This document shows, piece by piece, positions 34,803 through 42,957 of a stretch of 59,792 nucleotides of DNA. The notes under the pieces are model-generated. The model was not told where the DNA came from, made no database searches, and saw only the letters and a program-made list of their open reading frames with translations. The stretch is from Aestuarierythrobacter sp037968495 (GTDB lineage: Bacteria; Pseudomonadota; Alphaproteobacteria; Sphingomonadales; Sphingomonadaceae). Numbering within the stretch: position 1 is the first letter of the stretch; every line of letters begins with the position of its first letter. The DNA is taken from assembly GCA_037968495.1 (NCBI GenBank), contig JBBKVP010000022.1, forward strand, positions 1-59,792. Direction: 5' to 3'. The position numbers and the translations under genes are program-made.

Positions 34803-34836
34803 AAAAACAGGAACGGCCCGGTACAAGCCCGGGCCG
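34803..34836 (-). terminator. Hairpin with T-run between rpmD and rplO
   Basis: Minus strand: CGGCCCGG (34836-34829) pairs with CCGGGCCG (34821-34814), 7-nt loop, then TTCCTGTTTTT ending at 34803. It is weaker than the hairpin after rplO because the T-run is displaced. It lies in a 121-nt gap unusual for this operon. Confidence 0.55.
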
Positions 34837-34857
34837 CCTGAAGTCAATCATTCAAAG

Positions 34858-35043
34858 TCAGTCGATGACCTGCACCATGTGCGGTAGCTTGGCGATTGCG
34901 CCACGCACCTCGGCGGTATCCGTCAGTTCGACAACCTTGTGCATCTTGTTGAGGCCAAGGCCGATCAACATTTGACGCTGCTTGGCTGGACGGCGGATCG
35001 GCGAACCGATCTGCTTAAGCTTGATGGTTTTCTTGTCAGCCAT
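34858..35043 (-). CDS. rpmD: 50S ribosomal protein L30
   Basis: Small L30 of 61 residues: IKLKQIGSPIRRPAKQRQML and GLGLNKMHKVVELTDTAEVRGAI are diagnostic. 5 nt after rpsE. The downstream gap to rplO contains a hairpin. Confidence 0.96.
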   Translation of the reverse strand: MADKKTIKLKQIGSPIRRPAKQRQMLIGLGLNKMHKVVELTDTAEVRGAIAKLPHMVQVID

Positions 35044-35048
35044 TGATC

Positions 35049-35894
35049 TTACTCCGTAACCGCTGCGGCTTCAGCATCAGCTTCCGCCACGCTTGAACCA
35101 CCACGGTTCAACAAGTCAGCAACCTTCTTACCGCGCCGCTGTGCGACCGACTTCGGTGAAGTCTGATGCACGAGCGCGTCGAAGGTTGCACGGATCATGT
35201 TATAGGGATTGGACGAACCGACCGATTTAGTCACAACGTCTGCAACGCCGAGGCTTTCGAACACGGCGCGCATTGGGCCACCAGCGATGATTCCGGTACC
35301 TGCAGGTGCGGAACGAACGGTCACCTTGCCAGCGCCAAAACGGCCTTTGGCATCATGGTGAAGCGTGCGGCCATCCTTCAAGGGAACGCGGATCATCTTC
35401 TTCTTGGCGGCTGCAGTAGCCTTGTTGATGGCTTCAGGCACTTCGCGCGCCTTGCCCTTGCCGAAGCCGACGCGGCCTGTGCCGTCGCCAACCACAACCA
35501 GCGCAGCAAAGCCGAAGCGCTTACCGCCCTTAACCGTCTTAGAAACGCGGTTGATGTGGACGAGCTTTTCGATCGTGCCATCATCTTCGTCGTCGCGTCC
35601 GCCACGGCGATTGCCGTCTCGGCCACCGCGGCCGCCACCACGATTGTTCTGGCCACCGCCACCGCTGCGGTTGTTACCGCCACGAGCGTTGCGAGGGTTT
35701 TCGCGTGGCTTCGAAGGATCGCCGGCTGCTGACGACTGGTTCGTCGCCGCTTCGGTTTTCGCGACAGCTGGGGTCGGCGTTGAGCCTGCATTGTCGACGA
35801 CAGAAGCTTCTGCAGCAGGAGCCGCTTCTACTTTTGTCTCTTCAACTTTCGGCGCTTCTGGAGCGGCGTCTTCAGTTTTCTTTTCGTCAGACAT
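35049..35894 (-). CDS. rpsE: 30S ribosomal protein S5 with long low-complexity N-terminal extension
   Basis: S5 sits near the mRNA entry site and affects decoding accuracy. The core starts about residue 108 (EKLVHINRVSKTVKGGKRFGF) and continues through GRVGFGKGKAREVPEAI and GGPMRAVFESLGVADVVTKS. Ahead of it are about 105 extra residues: first Ala/Glu/Pro-rich and acidic (1-60), then Arg/Gly/Asn-rich with RGG-like repeats (60-105). A short Ala/Glu tail ends the protein. 281 residues compared with about 165-195 in most bacteria. ATG 35894 sits 2 nt after rplR, and no internal start is evident, so the extension is probably made. Confidence 0.95.
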   Translation of the reverse strand: MSDEKKTEDAAPEAPKVEETKVEAAPAAEASVVDNAGSTPTPAVAKTEAATNQSSAAGDPSKPRENPRNARGGNNRSGGGGQNNRGGGRGGRDGNRRGGRDDEDDGTIEKLVHINRVSKTVKGGKRFGFAALVVVGDGTGRVGFGKGKAREVPEAINKATAAAKKKMIRVPLKDGRTLHHDAKGRFGAGKVTVRSAPAGTGIIAGGPMRAVFESLGVADVVTKSVGSSNPYNMIRATFDALVHQTSPKSVAQRRGKKVADLLNRGGSSVAEADAEAAAVTE

Positions 35895-35896
35895 AA

Positions 35897-36241
35897 TCAG
35901 AACTCCAGCCCGCCTTCGCGGGCGGCATCGGCCAGCGCTTTAACGCGGCCGTGAAACAGAAAACCACCGCGATCAAACACGACAGTTGTGACGCCGGCCT
36001 TCTTGGCGGCGGCGGCGATATCCTTGCCCACCATTACAGCAGCATCAACATTCGCACCGGATTTCTTCACGCCAAGCGTGGAAGCGGCTGCGATTGTACG
36101 GCCTTCGCCGTCATTGATGATCTGAGCGTAGATGTGACGGCCGGTGCGGTGCACCGACAGACGGGGACGACCGCCAGAACGCGCACGAAGTGCGGTACGG
36201 ACGCGGCGGCGACGCCGTTCGAATAGAGAAAGCTTTGCCAT
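35897..36241 (-). CDS. rplR: 50S ribosomal protein L18
   Basis: Binds 5S rRNA in the central protuberance. From ATG 36241: MAKLSLFERRRRRVRTALRA, then RPRLSVHRTGRHIYAQIIND and VVFDRGGFLFHGRVKALADAAREGG. 114 residues, standard. The frame continues upstream into rplF, which is not coding here. 1 nt after rplF. Confidence 0.97.
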   Translation of the reverse strand: MAKLSLFERRRRRVRTALRARSGGRPRLSVHRTGRHIYAQIINDGEGRTIAAASTLGVKKSGANVDAAVMVGKDIAAAAKKAGVTTVVFDRGGFLFHGRVKALADAAREGGLEF

Positions 36242-36242
36242 C

Positions 36243-36776
36243 TTACTTCTTCTTCCCTTCCTTGCGGAAGACGTACTCGCCGCGGTATTTGATGCCCTTG
36301 CCCTTATACGGCTCCGGCTTCCTCCAACGGCGGATTTCAGCGGCAAACTGGCCTACGGCCTGCTTGTCGGACCCACTGATTTCAATGGTTGTCTGATCGG
36401 GTGTCTTCACTTGAATGCCTTCTGGCACGTCAAGATCGACATCGTGGCTGAAACCAAGCTGAAGCTTGAGCATCTTGCCCTGTGTCGAAGCACGATAACC
36501 AACGCCCGTAATTTCGAGGACCTTGGTGAAACCATCGGTTACACCTTCGACGAGGTTCGAAACCAGCGTACGGTGCATGCCCCAGAAGGACTTCGCACGC
36601 TTGGTGTCGTTCGCAGGCTTAACCTGGATTTCGTCACCCTCGACCTTATAGTCTATGTCTTCGGCCAGACCCATCGTGAGAGTGCCCTTGGGGCCCTTCA
36701 CGCTGAGCGTGCCATTTTCGATGTTGGCGGTAACGCCAGCAGGAATAGCAACAGCCTTCTTACCGATGCGGCTCAT
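36243..36776 (-). CDS. rplF: 50S ribosomal protein L6
   Basis: Two-domain protein near the factor-binding site and sarcin-ricin loop. MSRIGKKAVAIPAGV start; the C-terminal domain carries GVGYRASTQGKMLKLQLGFSH and the conserved RRWRKPEPYKGKGIKYRGE. 177 residues. Its ATG overlaps the rpsH stop by one base; a second ATG three bases earlier is possible. Confidence 0.97.
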   Translation of the reverse strand: MSRIGKKAVAIPAGVTANIENGTLSVKGPKGTLTMGLAEDIDYKVEGDEIQVKPANDTKRAKSFWGMHRTLVSNLVEGVTDGFTKVLEITGVGYRASTQGKMLKLQLGFSHDVDLDVPEGIQVKTPDQTTIEISGSDKQAVGQFAAEIRRWRKPEPYKGKGIKYRGEYVFRKEGKKK

Positions 36777-37171
36777 CAATACACCTCCGCAAGCACTTCG
36801 CCGCCGACGTTTTCAGTGCGCGCTTCGATATCCGAAAGCACACCCTTAGGCGTCGAGACGATAGCGATACCAAGGCCGTTACGCACAGTCGGAAGCTCAC
36901 GGCTACCCGAATATACACGGCGGCCCGGCTTGGACACGCGAGCGACATGCTTGATTGCAGGCTCGCCTTCAAAATATTTGAGTTCGATTTTCAGCGCCTT
37001 ATGGGCACCTGTCTCGTCCTCGGAATAGCCACGAATATAACCTTCGCGCTGGAGAACTTCCAGCACGTTGGCACGCAGCGTCGACGCAGGCGAAAGGACG
37101 GAGTCCTTCTTAGCACGCTGGCCGTTGCGGATGCGGGTGAGCATATCACCTACGGGATCGGTCAATGACAT
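36776..37171 (-). CDS. rpsH: 30S ribosomal protein S8
   Basis: Primary 16S rRNA-binding protein and, in E. coli, the translational repressor of the spc operon. MSLTDPVGDMLTRIRNGQRAKK and the C-terminal STPKGVLSDIEARTENVGGEVLAEVY identify it. 131 residues. No S8-site mimic was checked for in the mRNA. Confidence 0.97.
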   Translation of the reverse strand: MSLTDPVGDMLTRIRNGQRAKKDSVLSPASTLRANVLEVLQREGYIRGYSEDETGAHKALKIELKYFEGEPAIKHVARVSKPGRRVYSGSRELPTVRNGLGIAIVSTPKGVLSDIEARTENVGGEVLAEVY

Positions 37172-37181
37172 ATTCTGATCC

Positions 37182-37487
37182 TTACCAGCTCGACTTCGTC
37201 ACGCCGGGGATCATCCCCTTATTGGCGAGATTACGCAGTTCAATCCGGTTGAGGCCGAACTTGCGATAATAGCCGCGCGGGCGGCCGGTAGTGGCGCAGC
37301 GATTGCGCACACGGGTGGGATTTGCATTACGCGGCAGTTCAGCCATCTGAAGACGGGCGATCAAACGTTCACCCTCGTCGAGAGACTTATCGTTCGCCGT
37401 TTCCTTCAGCTTGGCATACTTCGCAGCATACTTTTTGACGAGCAGCTTGCGCTTCTCGTTTTTATTGATCGAACTCAGTTTCGCCAT
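37182..37487 (-). CDS. rpsN: 30S ribosomal protein S14 (zinc-independent type)
   Basis: Small-subunit head protein. 101 residues with only one Cys, in RNRCATTGRPRGYYRKFGLNRI; this is the long C-minus form that does not need zinc. 10 nt before rpsH. Confidence 0.97.
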   Translation of the reverse strand: MAKLSSINKNEKRKLLVKKYAAKYAKLKETANDKSLDEGERLIARLQMAELPRNANPTRVRNRCATTGRPRGYYRKFGLNRIELRNLANKGMIPGVTKSSW

Positions 37488-37513
37488 TGGACTTAAGCTC
37501 CTCTACGCACGGC

Positions 37514-38101
37514 TTACGCCGCCGCCTTTTCTTCTTCGCCCTGCTCTTCAGCCGGGAACGGGAAACCGAACAAACGCAGCAGCTCGCGCGCTTCGTCGTC
37601 GGTGTTCGCTGTTGTTGTTACGATGATGTCCATGCCGCGAACCTGTTCGATCCGGTCATAGCTGATTTCAGGGAATACGATCTGTTCCTTGAGACCCATC
37701 GCGTAGTTGCCGCGGCCATCGAAGCTCTTCGGGTTTACACCGCGAAAATCTCGAATGCGGGGCATTGCGATTGTGATGAGGCGGTCGAGGAATTCGTACA
37801 TCCGCTCACGGCGCATCGTTACTTTTGCACCGATCGGCATGCCTTCGCGCAACTTGAACTGTGCGATCGACTTCTTCGCCTTGGTGATCACTGGCTTCTG
37901 GCCGGCGATCAGTTCCATTTCCTCGGCAGCAGTCTGGACTTTTTTCTTGTCCTGGCTGGCTTCGCCAACACCCATATTGAGCACGATCTTTTCGATCGCA
38001 GGAACTTGCATCCGGTTGGTGTAACCAAACTTTTCCGTCATCGCTTTGACGATTTCATCGTCATAGCGCTTACGCATACGGGCGACATACTTATCAGCCA
38101 T
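37514..38101 (-). CDS. rplE: 50S ribosomal protein L5
   Basis: 5S rRNA-binding protein contacting the P-site tRNA. From ATG 38101 (MADKYVARMRKRYDDEIVKAM): KIVLNMGVGEASQDKK and NPKSFDGRGNYAMGLKEQIVFPEI are diagnostic. 195 residues with an Ala/Glu-rich tail. The start lies 8 nt inside the end of rplX, so translation is probably coupled. Confidence 0.97.
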   Translation of the reverse strand: MADKYVARMRKRYDDEIVKAMTEKFGYTNRMQVPAIEKIVLNMGVGEASQDKKKVQTAAEEMELIAGQKPVITKAKKSIAQFKLREGMPIGAKVTMRRERMYEFLDRLITIAMPRIRDFRGVNPKSFDGRGNYAMGLKEQIVFPEISYDRIEQVRGMDIIVTTTANTDDEARELLRLFGFPFPAEEQGEEEKAAA

Positions 38102-38414
38102 CGATCTTTTCCCCCGACTTAACGGCCACACGGACCTTTTTGCCGTCATGCTCTTCAAAGCGCACGCGGGTGGGTTTGCCGTCCTTGGGATCGGCAAGAG
38201 CAACCTTGCAAAGATGCATAGGGGCTTCGAACCGGTCGATGCCGCCCTGCGGGTTTGCCTGGCTGGGTTTACGGTGACGGGCAGCAATATTGATGCCTTC
38301 GACCACGACTTTGCCTTCTTTTGGCGAAACCTTGGAGACAGTGCCGGTACGGCCCTTGTCTTTGCCCGAAAGCACGACAACGCTGTCGCCTTTCTTGATA
38401 CGAGCGGCGCCCAT
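38094..38414 (-). CDS. rplX: 50S ribosomal protein L24
   Basis: Assembly initiator protein with a KOW motif: IKKGDSVVVLSGKDKGRTGTV. VVEGINIAARHRKPSQANPQGG follows. 106 residues. It overlaps rplN by one base and rplE by 8. Confidence 0.97.
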   Translation of the reverse strand: MGAARIKKGDSVVVLSGKDKGRTGTVSKVSPKEGKVVVEGINIAARHRKPSQANPQGGIDRFEAPMHLCKVALADPKDGKPTRVRFEEHDGKKVRVAVKSGEKIDG

Positions 38415-38782
38415 TACAACACCTCCGGTGCGAGCGAGATGATCTTCATGAACCCGCGGCCGCGAAGTTCGCGGACGACTGGGCCAAAGATACGTGTGCC
38501 AATTGGCTCTTCGCTCTTGTTCACGAGTACAGCGGCATTGCTGTCAAAACGGATGACGCTGCCATCGGTGCGGCGGACTTCCTTGCGGGTGCGAACGATC
38601 ACAGCACGGTGAACGTCGCCTTTCTTTACCTTGGCGCGCGGTGCCGCTTCCTTGATGGAAACAACAATCACGTCGCCTACGCTGGCAAAACGGCGCTTAG
38701 AGCCGCCCAGTACCTTAATGCACTGGACACGCTTTGCGCCGCTATTGTCAGCGACTTCCAGGTTAGACTGCATCTGAATCAT
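38414..38782 (-). CDS. rplN: 50S ribosomal protein L14
   Basis: Interface protein of the large subunit. MIQMQSNLEVADNSGAKRVQCIKVLGGSK and GTRIFGPVVRELRGRGFMKIISLAPEVL are diagnostic; 122 residues, exactly standard. A 67-nt gap separates it from rpsQ. Confidence 0.98.
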   Translation of the reverse strand: MIQMQSNLEVADNSGAKRVQCIKVLGGSKRRFASVGDVIVVSIKEAAPRAKVKKGDVHRAVIVRTRKEVRRTDGSVIRFDSNAAVLVNKSEEPIGTRIFGPVVRELRGRGFMKIISLAPEVL

Positions 38783-38849
38783 GGATTCAGTTCCTTCTTA
38801 CACGGCTTGCCAGAACAAAGGCCGAAGCCAGTCTGGTAGTTCCAAAAAC

Positions 38850-39149
38850 TTACGTATTGCTGCCAGCGGCCGCTTCGACTTCGATATCGGCATCGACTGC
38901 AACACCCTTGCCCGCCTGAAGAGTGTCGAGCACCTTCCAGGTTTTGGTCTTGGAGATTGGCTTCGTCTCCTCGATCCGGACGGTGTCACCCACCTTGTGA
39001 GCGTTTTCTTCGTCGTGAGCGTGATACTTCTTCGAACGCCGGATGATCTTCCCGTAAAGCGGGTGCTTCACCTTGCGTTCGACCTTCACGGTCACTGACT
39101 TATTCATCTTGTCGGAGGTTACAGTTCCGACCAGGATACGTTTAGGCAT
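38850..39149 (-). CDS. rpsQ: 30S ribosomal protein S17
   Basis: Primary 16S rRNA-binding protein with OB fold. ATG 39149 (MPKRILVGTVTSDKMNKSVTV), then HPLYGKIIRRSKKYHAHDE and VGDTVRIEETKPISKTKTW. 99 residues; slightly acidic C-terminal addition compared with the E. coli protein. The frame upstream lies in rpmC. Confidence 0.97.
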   Translation of the reverse strand: MPKRILVGTVTSDKMNKSVTVKVERKVKHPLYGKIIRRSKKYHAHDEENAHKVGDTVRIEETKPISKTKTWKVLDTLQAGKGVAVDADIEVEAAAGSNT

Positions 39150-39159
39150 CGGTTTGTCC

Positions 39160-39369
39160 TCAAGCCTTGGCGGTGGCGCTAGCCGCCCGCTCGTTTTGTA
39201 GCGTCTTGATGCGGGCGATGTCGCGGCGAACTTCTTGGATGCGCGCAGGGCGTTCCAACTGGTTCGTGGCCGACTGGAAGCGCAGGTTAAACTGCTCACG
39301 CTTCAGTTCGGCCAGCTCAACTGCCAGCTCGTCATCGGACTTGGTCCGCAGGTCTTCGATCTTAGCCAC
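39160..39369 (-). CDS. rpmC: 50S ribosomal protein L29
   Basis: Exit-tunnel protein that helps form the docking site for trigger factor and SRP. The start is GTG 39369 (reads MAKIEDLRTKSDDELAVEL); the frame continues upstream inside rplP but that extension is not family sequence. LKREQFNLRFQSATNQLERPARIQEVRRDIARIKT (positions about 20-54) is typical. 69 residues. Confidence 0.96.
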   Translation of the reverse strand: MAKIEDLRTKSDDELAVELAELKREQFNLRFQSATNQLERPARIQEVRRDIARIKTLQNERAASATAKA

Positions 39370-39373
39370 GCGA

Positions 39374-39805
39374 TCAACCCTCCAGATGCGAGGTGTCACC
39401 CAGACGGGCAACAACCTTGGTTTTGATAGGGAGCTTCATTGCAGCACGCTCGAAAGCGACTGCAGCGAGCGGGCCGGGAACGCCGTCCAGTTCGAAAATG
39501 ATGCGGCCCGGCTTTACGCGAGCAGCCCAAAATTCGACGGAGCCTTTACCTTTACCCTGGCGAACTTCGGCAGGTTTCTTGGTTACAGGCACGTCTGGGA
39601 AGATCCGGATCCACAAACGTCCCTGACGCTTGATGTGACGCGTGATCGCGCGGCGAGCCGCTTCGATCTGCCGAGCCGTGATACGCTCAGGTTCCATAGC
39701 CTTGAGGCCATAAGAACCGAAGTTCAGGTCGGTGCCGCCACGGGCATTGCCCTTGATCCGGCCTTTGAAGGCCTTGCGGTACTTGGTTTTTTTCGGTTGC
39801 AGCAT
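39374..39805 (-). CDS. rplP: 50S ribosomal protein L16
   Basis: Needed for the A-site region and 5S RNP docking. MLQPKKTKYRKAFKGRIKGNA, ITARQIEAARRAITRHIKRQG and the GKGKGSVEFWAARVKPGRI stretch (with the Arg usually hydroxylated in E. coli) identify it. 143 residues. 4 nt before rpmC. Confidence 0.98.
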   Translation of the reverse strand: MLQPKKTKYRKAFKGRIKGNARGGTDLNFGSYGLKAMEPERITARQIEAARRAITRHIKRQGRLWIRIFPDVPVTKKPAEVRQGKGKGSVEFWAARVKPGRIIFELDGVPGPLAAVAFERAAMKLPIKTKVVARLGDTSHLEG

Positions 39806-39826
39806 GGTGCTTACTCTCGAATTCTA

Positions 39827-40522
39827 TCAGCGGGCCGGACGAACGCCAGAAGTCTGAGCTTCCAGCATTAGTCGGTCTTGAGCGGTTGGATCGTTGGCCA
39901 AGATTTCACCCTTGAAGACCCAAACCTTGATGCCGATGATGCCATAGGCAGTCAGGGCTTCGGCTTCGGCGTAATCAACATTGGCGCGCAGCGTATGAAG
40001 CGGCACGCGGCCTTCGTGATAGCGTTCCACGCGAGCGATTTCAGCACCGCCAAGACGGCCGCCGCACTGGATCTTGATGCCTTCGGCACCCAGACGCATG
40101 GCAGACTGCATGGCGCGCTTCATTGCTCGGCGGAATGCGATACGGCGGATCAGCTGATCGGCAATACCTTGCGCAACGAGCTTGGCATCGATTTCCGGCT
40201 TGCGGATTTCAACGATGTTCAGCTTCACTTCGCTGTCGGTCATTTCAGCAAGCTTGGAGCGGAGCTTTTCGATGTCCGCACCCTTCTTACCGATGATAAC
40301 ACCGGGTCGCGCAGCATAGATCGAAACGCGGCAAAGTTTAGCCGGACGCTCGATCACAACCTTGGAAATCGCGGCTTGCGGCAACGAGTTCATGATATGC
40401 TTGCGGATGACGATGTCTTCGTTGAGCAGCTGAGCATAATGCCGCCCTTCGGCGTACCAGCGGCTGTCCCAAGTGCGATTGATCTGCAGGCGCAAGCCGA
40501 TTGGATTACTTTTATGACCCAT
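39827..40522 (-). CDS. rpsC: 30S ribosomal protein S3
   Basis: mRNA entry-channel protein with a KH domain (VIIGKKGADIEKLR). MGHKSNPIGLRLQINRTWDSRWYAEGR and GIKIQCGGRLGGAEIARVERYHEGRVPLHT are diagnostic. 231 residues. 3 nt after rplV. Confidence 0.98.
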   Translation of the reverse strand: MGHKSNPIGLRLQINRTWDSRWYAEGRHYAQLLNEDIVIRKHIMNSLPQAAISKVVIERPAKLCRVSIYAARPGVIIGKKGADIEKLRSKLAEMTDSEVKLNIVEIRKPEIDAKLVAQGIADQLIRRIAFRRAMKRAMQSAMRLGAEGIKIQCGGRLGGAEIARVERYHEGRVPLHTLRANVDYAEAEALTAYGIIGIKVWVFKGEILANDPTAQDRLMLEAQTSGVRPAR

Positions 40523-40525
40523 AAC

Positions 40526-40909
40526 TTATGCCTCCTCGCCTTCATCTTCACGGACCACAATACGCAGCCGGCTAAACGGCTTAAGGATGCGGGTTGATTT
40601 ACCGCGTCCGCGTGTGTGGAAACGCTTCATGGTGATCGACTTGCCGACGCTCGCTTCGTGAACAACGAGAGCGTCAACGTCGAGATCATGGTTGTTCTCG
40701 GCATTGGCAATTGCACTGGCGAGCACCTTGGAGGTGTCACGTGCCATGGACTTTTTCGAGAACGCCAGAATGTTGAGTGCTTCTTCAACTTTCTTGCCGC
40801 GGATCAATGCCGCAACGAGGTTCAGCTTCTGGGCCGACCCGCGAATAAGCGTGCCAACGGCCAGGGCTTCATTCTCGCCAACGCGGCGGGGGGATTTAGC
40901 CTTACCCAT
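40526..40909 (-). CDS. rplV: 50S ribosomal protein L22
   Basis: Lines the exit tunnel; its hairpin loop is a macrolide-resistance site. KLNLVAALIRGKKVEEALNIL, ASAIANAENNHDLDVDALVV and the loop RFHTRGRGKSTRILKPFSRLRIVV are present without visible deletion. 127 residues. Overlaps rpsS by one base. Confidence 0.97.
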   Translation of the reverse strand: MGKAKSPRRVGENEALAVGTLIRGSAQKLNLVAALIRGKKVEEALNILAFSKKSMARDTSKVLASAIANAENNHDLDVDALVVHEASVGKSITMKRFHTRGRGKSTRILKPFSRLRIVVREDEGEEA

Positions 40910-41184
40910 TATCGCTTGCCCTTCTTGTCGGAAGCGTGACCGGGGAATGTGCGCGTTGGCGCGAATTCACCGAGCTTGTGACCGACCATGTCTTCGTTAA
41001 CCGAGACCGGGATGAACTTATGACCATTATAGACGCTGAACGTCAGGCCGACGAATTGCGGAAGTACAGTCGAGCGTCGCGACCAAGTTTTGATCGGCTT
41101 GCTGTTGCTTGCGTCCTGAGCTTCTTCTGCTTTCTTGAGCAGGCTCAGTTCGACAAACGGACCTTTCCATACGGAACGTGCCAT
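40909..41184 (-). CDS. rpsS: 30S ribosomal protein S19
   Basis: Head protein near the A site. MARSVWKGPFVELSLLKKAEEA and KTWSRRSTVLPQFVGLTFSVYNGHKFIPV are diagnostic; the tail ends FPGHASDKKGKR. 91 residues. 5 nt after rplB. Confidence 0.98.
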   Translation of the reverse strand: MARSVWKGPFVELSLLKKAEEAQDASNSKPIKTWSRRSTVLPQFVGLTFSVYNGHKFIPVSVNEDMVGHKLGEFAPTRTFPGHASDKKGKR

Positions 41185-41189
41185 GTCCG

Positions 41190-42026
41190 TTACCTCTTCT
41201 TCTTGGCGTGACGCGAACGGATGATCATTCGATCCGTCTGCTTGTTTTTGCGGGTACGAGCACCCTTAGTAGGCTTGCCCCAAGGCGTAACCGGGTGACG
41301 ACCACCCGAAGTACGACCTTCACCACCACCGTGCGGGTGATCGACTGGGTTCTTGGCAACACCGCGAGTGAGCGGCTTCTTGCCGCGCCAGCGGTTGCGT
41401 CCCGCCTTGGCGAGCGTCTGGTTGGAGTTGTCGGGATTTGAAACCGCGCCAACTGTACCCATGCACTCACCGCGAATGTAGCGTTGCTCGCCTGAATTGA
41501 GGCGAACGATGACCATGCCGCGGTCACGACCGACCAACTGCACATATGTGCCTGCTGAACGAGCGATCTGACCACCCTTGCCCGGCTTCATCTCCACATT
41601 GTGGCAGATGGTGCCAACCGGCATTTCGCTCAGCAACATTGCGTTACCTGGCTTCGTGTCGGTCTTTTTGGCTGCAATCAACTTGTCACCAACAGCAACA
41701 CGCTGCGGGCAGATGATGTAGTTCAGCTCGCCATCGTCATATTTGATGAGCGCGATGAAAGCGGTGCGGTTTGGATCATATTCGATCCGCTCGACGGTGC
41801 CTTCAATGTCCCATTTACGGCGCTTGAAGTCGATAAAGCGATACTTCTGCTTATGACCGCCACCAATGCCGCGTGATGTCACGTGACCTTTGTTGTTGCG
41901 GCCGCCCGTCTTGTGCTTGCCTTCGACCAGCGACTTTATCGGCTTCCCTTTCCAGAGACCCGACTTATCGACGAGGACGAGGCCGCGGCGCGCCGGGCTC
42001 GTAGGTTTATAACTCTTGAGTGCCAT
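41190..42026 (-). CDS. rplB: 50S ribosomal protein L2
   Basis: Required for subunit joining and peptidyl-transferase activity. The C-terminal NPVDHPHGGGEGRTSGGRHPVTPWGKPTKG contains the functionally important His. AGTYVQLVGRDRGMVIVRLNSGEQR is also typical. 278 residues, standard. Confidence 0.98.
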   Translation of the reverse strand: MALKSYKPTSPARRGLVLVDKSGLWKGKPIKSLVEGKHKTGGRNNKGHVTSRGIGGGHKQKYRFIDFKRRKWDIEGTVERIEYDPNRTAFIALIKYDDGELNYIICPQRVAVGDKLIAAKKTDTKPGNAMLLSEMPVGTICHNVEMKPGKGGQIARSAGTYVQLVGRDRGMVIVRLNSGEQRYIRGECMGTVGAVSNPDNSNQTLAKAGRNRWRGKKPLTRGVAKNPVDHPHGGGEGRTSGGRHPVTPWGKPTKGARTRKNKQTDRMIIRSRHAKKKR

Positions 42027-42036
42027 TATTCTGCCC

Positions 42037-42345
42037 TCAGATTCCGCTGGTGACGTCGATGGACTGGCCTTCGGCCAGCGTCACGATCGCCTTTTTCAAA
42101 TCGGTGCGCTTGTAGGGACGACCCTTCCAGCGCTTCGTTTTGCCCTTTTGGACAATGGTGTTCACACCGGTCACCTTCACATCAAAGATTGCCTCGACGG
42201 CCTCCTTGATCTGCGGCTTCGTTGCGTCGCCGCCGACCTTGAACACTACTGCATTATGCTCGGAGAGCAGCGTAGCCTTCTCGGTAATGTGCGGCGCAAG
42301 GATCACATCATAGTGACGGGCGTCGACTTCTTGCTTTTTAGCCAT
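42037..42345 (-). CDS. rplW: 50S ribosomal protein L23
   Basis: Exit-site protein binding trigger factor and SRP. DVILAPHITEKATLLSEHNAVVFKV and FDVKVTGVNTIVQKGKTKRWKGRPY are diagnostic. 102 residues. The start overlaps the rplD end by 8 nt, so it is translationally coupled. Confidence 0.97.
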   Translation of the reverse strand: MAKKQEVDARHYDVILAPHITEKATLLSEHNAVVFKVGGDATKPQIKEAVEAIFDVKVTGVNTIVQKGKTKRWKGRPYKRTDLKKAIVTLAEGQSIDVTSGI

Positions 42346-42955
42346 TGAAACGCGCCTCCAGCTTTTCGACTGCTGCTTTGGTAAGGATCAGCGTGTCGTG
42401 CTTCAGGATGTCATAAACGTTGGCGCCCTGTGCCGGCATCACATTGATGCCGATCAGATTGGCGGATGCCTGAGCGAATGTTTCGTTCACGCTATCACCG
42501 TCGATAACCAGAACCTTGCCCTTAAAGCCAAAGCTTTCAGCTAGAGCCTTGGTCTTGCCGGCTTTCATGTCCAGATTGTCGACGATTACGAGACCGTCTT
42601 TCGCCTTGGAAGAAAGCGCCATCTTAAGGCCGAGCGCCCGGATTTTCTTGTTCAGCGACTGTTCGAAGTCACGACGGCGTGGGCCGTGTGCTTTACCACC
42701 ACCGATGAAGATAGGTGCCTTACGGTCACCGTGACGAGCTACGCCGCCACCCTTCTGCTTACCATACTTCTTGCCGGTACGATTGACGTCCGACCGTTCG
42801 CGAGCCGCGCGAGCGGTTCCGCGACGATTTTCGAGCTGCCAGACGACAACGCGGTGAAGGATGTCTGCGCGCGGTTCGACGCCGAATACAGCCTCGTTCA
42901 GCTCGACATCGCCCTTACCGGCCTTGCCTTCTAGTGTTTGGAGCTTGACCTTCAT
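42338..42955 (-). CDS. rplD: 50S ribosomal protein L4
   Basis: Exit-tunnel protein; in E. coli it also represses the S10 operon. RADILHRVVVWQLENRRGTARAARERSDVNRTGKK and GGVARHGDRKAPIFIGGGKAHGP are present, with the extended loop intact. 205 residues. 2 nt after rplC. Confidence 0.97.
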   Translation of the reverse strand: MKVKLQTLEGKAGKGDVELNEAVFGVEPRADILHRVVVWQLENRRGTARAARERSDVNRTGKKYGKQKGGGVARHGDRKAPIFIGGGKAHGPRRRDFEQSLNKKIRALGLKMALSSKAKDGLVIVDNLDMKAGKTKALAESFGFKGKVLVIDGDSVNETFAQASANLIGINVMPAQGANVYDILKHDTLILTKAAVEKLEARFNG

Positions 42956-42957
42956 GA

